A stretch of DNA of 64,000 nucleotides from Blautia wexlerae (GCF_013300825.1 NZ_JAAIMY010000009.1:45748-109747); one strand, 5' to 3'; counted from the stretch's first letter, positions 36,717 to 45,949 are shown. A program made the numbers and translations. Notes: a model not told the origin generated them from the letters alone.

Positions 36717-36795
36717 CAGCTTTACGTTAAAATAGTTTCATGCTATCATTATTTTATTAAAAATTTTGGTAACGTGAAGCTGTTTTTTTGATTGT
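36717..36795 (+). repeat. Stem-loop repeat element, copy 2
   Basis: cagctttacgtta (36717-36729) pairs with taacgtgaagctg (36770-36782) with one G-U, then seven T residues. Loop tttcatgctatcattatttta is shared with copy 1. It directly precedes the ribosome site of the AAA/PD-(D/E)xK gene. It could act as an attenuator or a small non-autonomous element. Confidence 0.8.
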
Positions 36796-36807
36796 GGGGT
36801 GTAAGGA

Positions 36808-38397
36808 ATGGGTAGATTTGTAAATCCTGATAACAGTGCATTTCAGGTGGCACTGAATTCTCCGATATATGTGGATAAAACCGGATTGTTGGAATATACA
36901 AACAGCGTACTTAATACAACAGAAGCTTATATCTGTAACTGCAGACCACGCAGGTTTGGAAAATCATATGCTGCAAATATGCTGGCCGCTTATTATAGTA
37001 AAGGCTGTAATTCCGAAGAAATGTTTTCAGGGCTGGATATAAGCAGGGAATCCGATTTTAAGACGCATCTTAATAAGTATGATGTGATTCATCTTGATAT
37101 TCAGTGGTTTCTGGCAAATTGTGATAATGTGGATAATGTTGTAGCGTTTATTACGAAATCCGTACAGGCTGAATTGAGAGAGATTTACCCTGGTGTTCTG
37201 CCTGAAGAAGAGATAAGTTTGTCGGAAAGTCTTTCGCGTATTAAAAATATTGTTGGACAGAAATTTATTATAATTATTGATGAGTGGGATGTTCTGATCA
37301 GAGATGAAGCGGCAAATAAAAAAGTACAGGAAAAGTACATTAATTTTTTGAGGGCAATGTTTAAGGGAACGGAACCGACAAAATATATTCAGTTGGCGTA
37401 TCTTACAGGTATTTTGCCGATAAAGAAAGAAAAAACACAGTCTGCATTAAATAATTTTGATGAGTTTACAATGCTTGATGCAGGAGTGATGGCGCCATAT
37501 ATTGGATTTACAGAAGCTGAAGTGAAGGATCTTTGCGAAAGATATCACAGAGATTTTGAGAAAGTAAAATATTGGTATGATGGTTATTTGCTGGAGGACT
37601 ATCAGGTATATAATCCTAAAGCAGTAGTAAGTGTTTGTGTGCGGGGCAGGTTTAGAAGTTACTGGTCTGAGACTGCTTCTTATGAAGCAATTGTTCCTTT
37701 TATCAATATGAATTATGATGGTTTGAAAAACGCTATAATTGAAATACTTTCCGGTGCTTCGATTAAAGTGAATACAGCTGCTTTCAAAAATGATACGGTG
37801 AATATACAAAGCAAAGATGATGTACTTACGTATTTGATCCATCTTGGTTATTTGGGATATAACCAGAATAGAAGAACTGCATTTGTTCCAAATGAAGAAA
37901 TCCGGCAGGAATTGACAATGGCGGTTGAAAGCAGAAAATGGAATGAGATGATTACTTTTCAGCAGGAATCAGAACATTTACTGGAGGCTACGCTGGACAT
38001 GGATGAAGAAGCAGTTGAAGAGGGAATTGAGAAAATCCATACAGAGTATGTTTCGAATATTCAGTATAATAATGAGAATTCTTTGAGCAGTGTACTTGCA
38101 ATTGCATATCTGAGTTCAATGGAATATTATTTTAAACCAGTTCGTGAACTGCCGACAGGACGTGGGTTTGCAGACTTTGTATTTATTCCAAAACCAGAAT
38201 ACGTTTCCAGTTATCCGGCGCTTGTCGTAGAACTTAAATGGAATAAGAATGTCAAGACAGCATTACAGCAGATTAAGGAAAAACAATATCCGGATTCAGT
38301 TCTGGATTATACCGGAGACATTTTGCTGGTTGGGATAAACTATGACAAGAAGACAAAAGAACATCAGTGTCTGATTGAAAAGTATGAGAAATTATAA
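36808..38397 (+). CDS. AAA-ATPase-like/PD-(D/E)xK nuclease-like protein
   Basis: A 529-aa member of the expanded Bacteroides/Clostridia family with an AAA-ATPase-like domain followed by a C-terminal PD-(D/E)xK domain. Visible: YVDKTGLLEY at the start, P-loop variant RPRRFGKSYAANML, IIIIDEWDVLIR (Walker B-like), GILPIKKEKTQSALNNFDEFTM, then GRGFADFVFIPK and VVELKWNK (D...ExK). The function of the family is unknown; gene copies are abundant and often mobile. Ribosome site taagga. It follows the stem-loop element copy 2. Confidence 0.85.
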   Translation: MGRFVNPDNSAFQVALNSPIYVDKTGLLEYTNSVLNTTEAYICNCRPRRFGKSYAANMLAAYYSKGCNSEEMFSGLDISRESDFKTHLNKYDVIHLDIQWFLANCDNVDNVVAFITKSVQAELREIYPGVLPEEEISLSESLSRIKNIVGQKFIIIIDEWDVLIRDEAANKKVQEKYINFLRAMFKGTEPTKYIQLAYLTGILPIKKEKTQSALNNFDEFTMLDAGVMAPYIGFTEAEVKDLCERYHRDFEKVKYWYDGYLLEDYQVYNPKAVVSVCVRGRFRSYWSETASYEAIVPFINMNYDGLKNAIIEILSGASIKVNTAAFKNDTVNIQSKDDVLTYLIHLGYLGYNQNRRTAFVPNEEIRQELTMAVESRKWNEMITFQQESEHLLEATLDMDEEAVEEGIEKIHTEYVSNIQYNNENSLSSVLAIAYLSSMEYYFKPVRELPTGRGFADFVFIPKPEYVSSYPALVVELKWNKNVKTALQQIKEKQYPDSVLDYTGDILLVGINYDKKTKEHQCLIEKYEKL

Positions 38398-38446
38398 AAG
38401 TATTGATAAAACGGAAACCATTTTCTATTGAGAGGTGACAGATAAT

Positions 38447-39197
38447 ATGGAACTAAAGGAGAAAACTCCACATACGATATTAAATGAAATAATTGAAGCG
38501 GCAAAAAAATGCGGACAGGGAAAATTTTGGCATTAAGGATAAGGCAGGAAAAGCAAATTTTGTTACGAAGTATGATTGCAAAATTCAGAAAATGCTGGAG
38601 AAAAAGTTGTCTGAGATTTTTCCGGAAGCGGAGTTTTTGGGGGAAGAAGAGGATTGCCGGATTAACAGAAATGCAGAATATATTTTTGTGGTGGATCCGA
38701 TTGATGGAACTACCAATTTTATTAAAGATTATCATATGAGCTGTGTATCTATTGGATTGATTCGAAATGGAAAGAGATATATGGGAGTCGTGCATAATCC
38801 GTATCTTAATGAAACTTTCTATGCGATTTCCGGTGAGGGTGCATATATGAATGGAAATGCGATTCATGTATCGAAGGATGATCTGGCAAACAGCATTGTT
38901 TTGTTTGGTTCATCACCGTATAATACGGAGCTTGCGAAGGCATCCTTTGAATTAGCTTACGAATATTTTCAAAAATGCCTTGATATCCGACGAAGCGGAT
39001 CTGCGGCACTTGATTTATGTGCCATAGCATCAGGAAGAGCGGAAATTTATTTCGAGCTTATTTTATCTCCATGGGACTTTGCGGCAGGTGCACTTATTGT
39101 TGAAGAAGCAGGCGGAATTGTGACGACTGTTGAAGGAGAAGAACTTCCATGCCTGGAAAAGAGTTCGATTCTTGCAAGAAATAAGCAGCAGTTCTGA
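38447..39197 (+). pseudogene. Inositol-monophosphatase-family gene, frameshifted near the N-terminus
   Basis: A good ribosome site (gagaggtg) and ATG 38447 open a frame reading MELKEKTPHTILNEIIEAAKKCG, the normal first helix, which stops at about 38535. The rest of the protein is in another frame: ADRENFGIKDKAGKANFVTKYD, FLGEEE, VDPIDGTTNFI (metal site), SGSAALDLCAIASGRAE and SPWDFAAGALIVEEAGG. About six residues seem missing at the shift near 38510. Translation from ATG 38493 could give a 234-aa protein lacking only the first helix, so residual function is possible. Confidence 0.75.
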
Positions 39198-39213
39198 AAT
39201 CTGGAGGTGCACG

Positions 39214-40572
39214 ATGAAAAAGTTAACAACAGGGAAAATATGGCAGTTTGCAGCCGGACAGTTTGGATGGGCGATGTTGTCCGGGATTATTTCTAACTGG
39301 CTTGTATATTTTTATCAGCCGGATAAGACAGCTATCAGTCAGGGACAGACAGTGTTTATTCCACAGGGGCTGGTGGTCTTCGGCATATTTACTATTATTG
39401 GCGGAATTACAGCTTTCGGAAGAATTTTTGATGCTTTTACAGATCCAATGATCGCATCTTTATCTGACAGATGCACGTCAAAGAATGGGCGAAGAATTCC
39501 ATTTCTGAAATGGGCATCTTTACCGCTGGCGCTTTCTACAGTACTGGTTTTCTGGTCACCGGTTAATAAAAACAGCTGGATCAATGGAGTGTTCTTGCTG
39601 GTTATGATTCTGGCGTACTATCTTTCCATTACTGCTTACTGTACACCATATAATGCGTTGATTCCGGAGCTTGGACATACCCAGCAGGAAAGACTTAATA
39701 TTTCCACAGTCATTTCCTTTACATTTATTGCCGGAACTGCAGTGGCGTATCTGGCACCTACGATATGGGGGATGTTTATTCCTGCTTTTGGCAGAGTTGG
39801 TGCTATCCGTATGACCTTTACTTTGATGGCGGCTATAGCGTTTATCTGTATGCTTGTGCCGGTATTTTGTATCCGTGAAAAGGATTATGTAGATACGGTT
39901 CCTGCAAAAGAGTCAGCTTTTGGATCTCTTGCAGCTACTTTTAAGAATGCAGAATTTCGCAAGTTTGTGGCATCTGATATTTTCTACTGGATTGCACTTA
40001 CCATGTTTCAGACAGGTCTTCCATTTTTTGTCACCAGTCTTTTGAAACTTCCGGAAACAATGACAACTTTGTATTTTGTGGGAATGACAGCGTTGTCCCT
40101 TGTATTTTATATTCCGGTAAATAAGCTTACTCCTAAACTTGGAAAGAAAAAGATGATCTTGTTCGCATTTGCAGTATTTAGTCTTGCTTATTTTTATACT
40201 GGATTTATGGGAAAAATGAGTTTTATTCCGGCATCGGTGCAGGGACTGATCCTGACAGTCGTAGCGGCCCTTCCTATGGCAATTTTCGGAATTCTTCCGC
40301 AGGCTGTTGTGGCAGATATTTCGCAGAGCGACTCGATTACATCAGGAAGCAATCGTGAAGGAATGTTTTATGCGGCGAGAACATTTGCGTTTAAACTTGG
40401 GCAGAGTATTTCTATGCTGATATTTACAGCAGTCTCGACGATAGGGGCAGCAGAGGGAATTGGTTATAGAGTTGCTGCTTTTGGGGCAGCAGTATTCTGT
40501 TGTATAGGTGGAATTATACTGGTATTTTATAATGAGAAAAAGATTAATGGGATTATTAACAGGCACCAGTAA
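39214..40572 (+). CDS. GPH-family sugar:cation symporter (MFS)
   Basis: A 452-aa membrane protein with about 12 hydrophobic segments. GPH/MelB hallmarks: AFGRIFDAFTDPMIASLSDR with conserved acidic residues after TM2, GRRIPFLKWASLPLAL, and YNALIPELGHTQQERLNIST. These transporters import glycosides, pentosides or hexuronides with Na+ or H+. ATG 39214 has a perfect ggaggt; the longer frame is not needed. It follows the phosphatase gene by 16 bp and probably shares its transcript. Confidence 0.9.
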   Translation: MKKLTTGKIWQFAAGQFGWAMLSGIISNWLVYFYQPDKTAISQGQTVFIPQGLVVFGIFTIIGGITAFGRIFDAFTDPMIASLSDRCTSKNGRRIPFLKWASLPLALSTVLVFWSPVNKNSWINGVFLLVMILAYYLSITAYCTPYNALIPELGHTQQERLNISTVISFTFIAGTAVAYLAPTIWGMFIPAFGRVGAIRMTFTLMAAIAFICMLVPVFCIREKDYVDTVPAKESAFGSLAATFKNAEFRKFVASDIFYWIALTMFQTGLPFFVTSLLKLPETMTTLYFVGMTALSLVFYIPVNKLTPKLGKKKMILFAFAVFSLAYFYTGFMGKMSFIPASVQGLILTVVAALPMAIFGILPQAVVADISQSDSITSGSNREGMFYAARTFAFKLGQSISMLIFTAVSTIGAAEGIGYRVAAFGAAVFCCIGGIILVFYNEKKINGIINRHQ

Positions 40573-40651
40573 AGATTATAATACAGGTATGTATCGAATG
40601 GTGAAAAGCAGATAGCAATAGAATTATGAAAAAGTAACAGGAGTACATACA

Positions 40652-41675
40652 ATGGAAATAATACATGAGAATGAATATGTGTATAAAATGAATGATGAAA
40701 TAGAACCATATCTTGCAACGCACCGTCAGGAGGGATACATTCCTGGTGCAGAGGATCATCTGCACCGAAAAGATACGGGGATAGTGGGGAAAATTCATGT
40801 ACAGCGTTACATGGCAGAGAAGCCGAAAGGCGTGATTATAATTAGTCATGGCTTTACAGAAGCAGCGCCGAAATATGATGAGATGATTTATTATTTTCTG
40901 AAGGCTGGATATCATGTGTATATTCCGGAACATATGGGACATGGACAAAGTTATTGCCTGACAGCAGATTCATCTCTTGTACATATAGATACCTGGAAGC
41001 GATATGTGAGAGATTTTTTGAAAATATGCCATGTAATTAAAAAAACATATCCTGAACTGCCGTTAGTTCTTTTTGCACATTCTATGGGTGGGGCGATTGG
41101 CACAATTGCAGCTGCATGGGAGCCGCAACTGTTTCAGAAGATTATATTGAATTCTCCTATGCTCCGCCCGCTCACCGGAAATGTTCCCTGGCCATTGGTG
41201 ATTGCTATTGCACAGACGAAGTGCCTTTTGGGAAGGGAGGAAGACTATGTGGTTGGTCAGAAGCCTTATGATGGTAGTGAGACTTTCGAAACCAGTGGAT
41301 GTACTTCCAGACCAAGATTCGAAAAATATAATGAGATGCGTAAAGAGAATAAAAAATTCCAGGTTAGTGCAAGCTTCTTATGGGTGGCTTCTGGCGTCTG
41401 TAAAAATGAGTTGGTACATAAAATATTGTGGATGGAAGAAACTGACAGCACCTATGTTGCTATTTCAGGCAGAAAGAGATGATTTTGTATCTGTAAACGC
41501 ATTGAGAAAATTTGCAGAGAAAATCAATCACAGAGGAATTACTTCCTGCAAATATGTTTACCTGCCGGGAACCAGACATGAGACCTACCGCAGTGACGAC
41601 AGGACGATGGAAATGTATTTAGATAAAATTATGAAGTTTATGGATTCAGGCATGGTATCTGACATTTGTACGTGA
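40652..41675 (+). pseudogene. Alpha/beta hydrolase (lysophospholipase-like), frameshifted
   Basis: The first frame (40652-41482) carries the oxyanion IIISHGFTE, the nucleophile elbow FAHSMGGAIG and the cap region. It then runs out with TDSTYVAISGRKR. The continuation KLTAPMLLFQAERDDFVSV (catalytic Asp) and LPGTRHETYR (catalytic His) is in another frame up to 41675. The shift lies around 41430-41440. A precise indel would restore an approximately 340-aa monoacylglycerol lipase-like enzyme. Confidence 0.85.
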
Positions 41676-41735
41676 TTCGTATCTTAATGAAACTTTCTAT
41701 GCGATTCATGTATCGGAGGATAATCAAATAATGGA
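41672..41735 (+). repeat. Partial duplicate of the inositol-monophosphatase gene
   Basis: cgtatcttaatgaaactttc, tatgcgatt and catgtatcg occur here and in the phosphatase gene (38799-38878). In the source, two atgcgatt copies are separated by 28 bp; here they are collapsed into one. The copy sits at the 3' end of the hydrolase pseudogene. Confidence 0.85.
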
Positions 41736-41795
41736 AATGGTTTTCTGTTATCAGCATCTCTACTAAGAGAACTGATAACAGGAAACCATTTTTAT
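41736..41795. terminator. Strong bidirectional terminator between hydrolase and MATE
   Basis: 19-bp stem aatggttttctgttatcag / ctgataacaggaaaccatt with one G-U pair and a 17-nt loop, followed by TTTTTATT on the + side. The MATE gene ends at its right edge. Confidence 0.85.
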
Positions 41796-43135
41796 TATTT
41801 GGCTGAGTTTTTATTTAACAGCCGGAAACAGATTACAAAAAAGATAATTCCATATACAGTTGTGATAGGTGTCGCCATTCCAACATAAGTCAGAGATGTT
41901 TCCGGTAATCTCGACATAATGATAGATACCGGAATTCGGATGCAGAATGCGGAAGTGATTCCCTGGATCATAACAGGAATACTTTTTCCACAGCCATTAA
42001 AATATCCGATACTGCTGAAAAGTACACAAGTCAGTATACAGTCGGCAGAGAAACCTTTCAGGTAAGCGGCACTCTGCGCGATTACCTCGGAATCATTGGT
42101 AAAGAAAGAGGATAATACTCCGCCTCCGAAGAATCCTACCATAAAGATGATGATTCCAACGGAACATCCGGTAATGATTGCAGTGTAAAAACCCTTCCAT
42201 GCCCGGCTTTTCTTTCCGGCACCGATATTCTGCGCAACAAATGCTGATACACTCTGCATGATAGAGGACGGAACCAGCATAATAAAGGAAACGATTTTCT
42301 GTGCAATTCCATATCCGGCAGATGGCATCAGACCCATCTGATTGATAACAGAATTTACGACAAGAAATGAAATCTGAACCGTTGTCTCCTGAAGTGCAAT
42401 CGGCACACCTACGTTCAATATTTTCCCTAACTCTTCCTTATAAATCCGACATTGTTCTCTGGAAAATTCTATAGGCATATCCTGCTTTCTTAATACAACG
42501 ACAGAACAGACAACAGAGACAAACTGTGCAAATACAGTGGCAATGGCGGCACCCGCAACATCCATGTGAAATACTCCAACCAGAAGCAAATCTCCCAGAA
42601 TATTTATGACGCAGGCAATTCCTACGAATAGAAGTGGAAGGTTTGCATTTCCCACACCTCGCAGCACACCGCTGATTACATTGTATGCAATGATAATAAC
42701 GATACCGGCAGAACAGATTCTGATATAAAGAATCGTTTTGTCAAAGGATTCAGCCGGTGCCTGTAAAAGATGCGCAATTCCTCCGGCGGCAAATTCCAGT
42801 ACAAATGTCATGATGACAGCAATGATCAGAAAAAGAATGATCGTAGTTCCGACCGCATTTCCTGCTTCTTTTGGTTTTTGTTCTCCGATGTGATGCCCGA
42901 TTATTACGGTGGAGCCCATTGCAAGGCTTGTAATAATAAAAGTAGCCATCTGCATAAAGGAACTTCCTGTTCCTACTGCGGAAATACTCGAGGCATTTCC
43001 GAATTTTCCAACAATCAGTAAATCAACTGCGCCATACGCAGCCTGCAGGATCAATGCTCCAAGTACGGGGATAGCAAACCGAAGCAAAGACTGGAACACA
43101 GGTCCTTCTGTAAAACTTATTTCTTTTTTCGACAT
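41795..43135 (-). CDS. MATE-family efflux transporter
   Basis: A 446-aa protein with about 12 hydrophobic segments and the MATE pattern: GPVFQSLLRFAIPVLGALILQ, AVDLLIVGKFGNASSISAVGTGSS, GVLRGVGNANLPLLF, and in the second half ALQETTVQISFLVVNSVINQMG. Exports drugs or metabolites using Na+ or H+ gradients. I used ATG 43135, which follows caggagg, not the longer frame to 43231. Divergent from the following small gene. Confidence 0.92.
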   Translation of the reverse strand: MSKKEISFTEGPVFQSLLRFAIPVLGALILQAAYGAVDLLIVGKFGNASSISAVGTGSSFMQMATFIITSLAMGSTVIIGHHIGEQKPKEAGNAVGTTIILFLIIAVIMTFVLEFAAGGIAHLLQAPAESFDKTILYIRICSAGIVIIIAYNVISGVLRGVGNANLPLLFVGIACVINILGDLLLVGVFHMDVAGAAIATVFAQFVSVVCSVVVLRKQDMPIEFSREQCRIYKEELGKILNVGVPIALQETTVQISFLVVNSVINQMGLMPSAGYGIAQKIVSFIMLVPSSIMQSVSAFVAQNIGAGKKSRAWKGFYTAIITGCSVGIIIFMVGFFGGGVLSSFFTNDSEVIAQSAAYLKGFSADCILTCVLFSSIGYFNGCGKSIPVMIQGITSAFCIRIPVSIIMSRLPETSLTYVGMATPITTVYGIIFFVICFRLLNKNSAK

Positions 43136-43307
43136 TTTTTCCTCCTGAGAATGTGGCTTGAATGATTCAGATAGGCAGATATTATATCTGAAGCATTTAG
43201 ATATTATCAGTATAACATAGTTATTGAGCACATTCTACTGTCACGTTGATGACCTTGTAAGTCTTGGAGTTACTGTGTTACTGTTTACTCAGTGCCTTGT
43301 AACAATC

Positions 43308-43450
43308 GTTACTGTTCACTCCGTTCACAGTAACGTAGCCAAAATTCATTCCAGATTGCCAGCGGCAATGGGATTTTGGCTTGTATGTCTCGGAATTTTG
43401 GCATATTCATGCCAAAACACCTCGCGGGATAGTGATGTGTGAACAGTAAC
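43308..43450. repeat. MITE-like intergenic hairpin element
   Basis: 12-bp perfect terminal inverted repeats gttactgttcac (43308-43319) and gtgaacagtaac (43439-43450) enclose nested inverted repeats gccaaaatt / aattttggc. Upstream DNA (43270-43300) has further gttactg units. No protein is encoded. The rest of the approximately 470-bp gap (43136-43608) is non-coding. Confidence 0.75.
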
Positions 43451-43608
43451 TAACAATCCTTTTCCATATCAAATAAGCTCCATGTTCTGATTGCGAATAT
43501 CAGTTGAAGCATGTTACTATAAGAAAAAACATAGCTATATCATATGATTTTTGACGAGGTAAATCAGATGGCTGGTGACACAGAAACATGATAAGAAAGG
43601 TAAAAAAC

Positions 43609-43881
43609 ATGGCATCAGAAAGAACAGAAGAACTATACAGGGTTTTGCTCAGCAAGGGCTATCCGAAGGAGCTTTGTGCTGAGATTGCATATAAAAATAT
43701 GAATACAGATTATACCGCAACCAGAATGCTGGGTTATTTATATCGGTATACAAATCCTAAAATCGAAGATCTGGTAGATGAGATGCTGGCGATTTTAAGT
43801 GATCGGGTACAGATAATAGAGAAAAAGGAATCTGAACATGCGCAGGCAGTGATCAGTGAAATGTACCGGAAGGGATTATAA
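43609..43881 (+). CDS. Small hypothetical protein, helical
   Basis: A 90-aa mostly helical protein (TEELYRVLLSKGYPKELCAEIAYKNM, then ATRMLGYLYRY, IEDLVDEMLAILSDR). I do not recognise a named domain; the first 35 residues resemble a three-helix UBA-like unit. Ribosome site aagaaagg before ATG 43609. The transglutaminase gene starts 29 bp downstream, so they are probably co-transcribed. Confidence 0.65.
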   Translation: MASERTEELYRVLLSKGYPKELCAEIAYKNMNTDYTATRMLGYLYRYTNPKIEDLVDEMLAILSDRVQIIEKKESEHAQAVISEMYRKGL

Positions 43882-43910
43882 GTGACGAAGAACTTGGAGA
43901 TAAGATAACA

Positions 43911-44933
43911 ATGGAGCAATATTATTACAACCATATGAATAAGGCGCAGCAGGCTGCATATCACAGCATTCTTAGCGGTGTGAAAAACCTGGCGGATGAA
44001 TTTCAGATTCCGGCATTAGAGGGAGAAGAACTTTATAATGTATTTTTTCAGATGCGTCTGGATCATCCGGAGATATTTTGGGTGAGCAGTTATAAATACC
44101 GGTATTATAAAGACTCTCCGAATCTGATTTTTATTCCGGAGTATCTTTTTGATAAAAAGAAGATTTGCGAACATCAAAAGGCTATGACTGCCAGAGTTGA
44201 GAAGCTGATTCGTCCGGCTCAGAAGCTGTCTGAGTGGGAGAAAGAGAAGTATGTACATGATTTTATCTGTGAAAATATCCGCTATGACAAACTGAAAAAA
44301 TCATATTCCCATGAAATTATCGGACCGTTGGGGCAAGGCGTTGGTGTTTGTGAGGGAATCGCAAAAGCAGTAAAGGTTTTGTTAGATGCACTGGGAGTCT
44401 GGTGTGTGATTGCAATCTGTGGAAATAATCCTGAGAAGGGGATTAAGTATCGCCACACATGGAATATCGTAAAAATAGGAGGTACATATTATCATCTGGA
44501 TGCGACCTTTGATAATACCCTGGGGAAAGATCGTGAGACTTCTGAAATTCGCTATGATTATTTCAATCTGGATGATTCACAGATTTTCAGGGATCATGAG
44601 CCTCTTATTGCGCCAGCGCCTCACTGCGGTGATCATGAGCACTTTTACTATAAGGAGAAGAAGCTTTCTTTTACTAAGAAAGAGGATGTGTATAAACGTT
44701 TTTTGCAGGCGGCGAAGAAAGGCAGGGTGCTTATTTTTCACTGGAGAGGCGGTTATCTGACAAAGGAAGTACTGAAGGAATTGCTGGAGCTTATCCGGAA
44801 AGCAGGAGATGAGAAAGACAAAACAGCAATGGTCAGCATAAACTGGCCGCAGGCAGTTATTCGTGTTCAGTATACGGATATGCAGGTACAGGAGAGTGTG
44901 ACAATAGAGGAAGCGAATGAAGGGGAAAAATAG
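43911..44933 (+). CDS. Transglutaminase-like cysteine protease domain protein
   Basis: A 340-aa protein with a complete transglutaminase/papain-like triad: C147 in GVCEGIAKA, H182 in YRHTWNIV and D197 in YYHLDATFDN. N-terminal residues 1-130 are helical and resemble the pre-domain of bacterial transglutaminase-like proteins. No signal peptide, so it is probably cytoplasmic. The C-terminal approximately 90 residues are helical/charged. Activity may be proteolytic or amide-forming. Ribosome site ggag. Confidence 0.85.
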   Translation: MEQYYYNHMNKAQQAAYHSILSGVKNLADEFQIPALEGEELYNVFFQMRLDHPEIFWVSSYKYRYYKDSPNLIFIPEYLFDKKKICEHQKAMTARVEKLIRPAQKLSEWEKEKYVHDFICENIRYDKLKKSYSHEIIGPLGQGVGVCEGIAKAVKVLLDALGVWCVIAICGNNPEKGIKYRHTWNIVKIGGTYYHLDATFDNTLGKDRETSEIRYDYFNLDDSQIFRDHEPLIAPAPHCGDHEHFYYKEKKLSFTKKEDVYKRFLQAAKKGRVLIFHWRGGYLTKEVLKELLELIRKAGDEKDKTAMVSINWPQAVIRVQYTDMQVQESVTIEEANEGEK

Positions 44934-45013
44934 ATGTAATAAACAGCTTAACTTTTTCCGTGTGAGGATAGAGCTTTTTAAAAGAATGTGATCAGAGTGA
45001 GAAAACAGCCGAG

Positions 45014-45166
45014 ATGTGGGACAGGGAATTAAAAGAAATCAGGAAGCAGGAACAGTATAGGAAAGCTATATCATGTATGGAAGAGGAACAGTATGATAAG
45101 GCAATAATTTTGTTTGAGGGACTTCCAAGAGATTATGAAGATGTCAGAAATAATTTCAGGGAATAA
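45014..45166 (+). pseudogene. TPR-like fragment
   Basis: A 50-codon frame with a TPR-like repeat: YRKAISCMEEEQYDKAIILFEGLPRDYEDV. The open frame extends about 14 codons upstream without a start, and reads like the tail of a repeat protein of the kind common in Lachnospiraceae. Probably a remnant; a small real gene cannot be excluded. Confidence 0.4.
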
Positions 45167-45177
45167 GGGTGAAATAA

Positions 45178-45834
45178 ATGAATCAAAATTGCATGATTAC
45201 ACGAGAAGCAGCGTTGGAATTCGGTTTATCATTTCAGAATACATATACGGAAAGACCTTTCCGTGATCAGAACTGGCAAGTGGTAAGAGCGAGGGAAAAC
45301 AAAAAAATTTTTTTATGGATCTATGAACGAAACGGTTATGTTAATCTGAATGTAAAAGCAGATCCGGAGTGGCGTGATTTTTGGCGAAGTGCCTATGAAT
45401 CTGTACAGGCTGGTTATCATCAGAATAAGGAACATTGGAATACCATTATTCTAAATGGGACGGTACCGGATAAAGATATTAAAAGAATGATATCCGAAAG
45501 CTATGATCTCGTAACATACAGCCCGACAAAGAAGATTTATGAGGCAGTGAAGCAAATTCCGAAAGGATGCGTTGCAACTTATGGTCAGGTTGCCGAAATG
45601 GCAGGGAATCCGAGAATGTCGAGAGCGGTAGGGAATGCCCTCCATAAGAATCCGGATCCGGAGCATATTCCCTGTTATCGGGTAGTGAATTTCAGAGGAG
45701 AACTGTCAGGGGCTTTTGCCTTCGGCGGTAAAGATGTACAGAAAAAGCTACTGGAAGCAGATGGAATTGAGGTTGTCAATGGAACGGTGGATTTAAAAAA
45801 ATATGGATTGACGCAAAGAGATGATAAACTGTGA
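45178..45834 (+). CDS. MmcQ/YjbR-like domain fused to MGMT-type alkyltransferase domain
   Basis: A 218-aa two-domain protein. Residues 1-110 resemble the MmcQ/YjbR (CyaY-like) fold: FQNTYTERPFRDQNWQVVRARENKKIFLWIYERNGYVNLNVKADPEWRD. Residues 118-210 are the O6-alkylguanine-DNA alkyltransferase domain: IPKGCVATYGQVAEMAG, SRAVGNALHKNP, and the acceptor PCYRVV with C166 (canonical PCHRVV). The Tyr replacing His may alter Cys activation. Likely involved in alkylated-DNA repair or sensing. Ribosome site is weak. Confidence 0.82.
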   Translation: MNQNCMITREAALEFGLSFQNTYTERPFRDQNWQVVRARENKKIFLWIYERNGYVNLNVKADPEWRDFWRSAYESVQAGYHQNKEHWNTIILNGTVPDKDIKRMISESYDLVTYSPTKKIYEAVKQIPKGCVATYGQVAEMAGNPRMSRAVGNALHKNPDPEHIPCYRVVNFRGELSGAFAFGGKDVQKKLLEADGIEVVNGTVDLKKYGLTQRDDKL

Positions 45835-45919
45835 AAAAACAGATACGGATGATTACCTACTTACCTTATTATCATTTGGATGCTACTTTTTTAACCGAAG
45901 AATTATTGAAGTTTTGGAA

Positions 45920-45949
45920 ACAGCAGCTATATACAAGGCTGCTGTTTTT
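45920..45949 (+). terminator. Intrinsic terminator after the alkyltransferase gene
   Basis: 8-bp stem acagcagc / gctgctgt with a T run, 86 bp after the stop. Confidence 0.85.

Noticed and set aside
43308..43450. Riboswitch or T-box for the region upstream of the transglutaminase unit
   Set aside because: Symmetric terminal inverted repeats and absence of T-box or aptamer consensus favour a repeat element.
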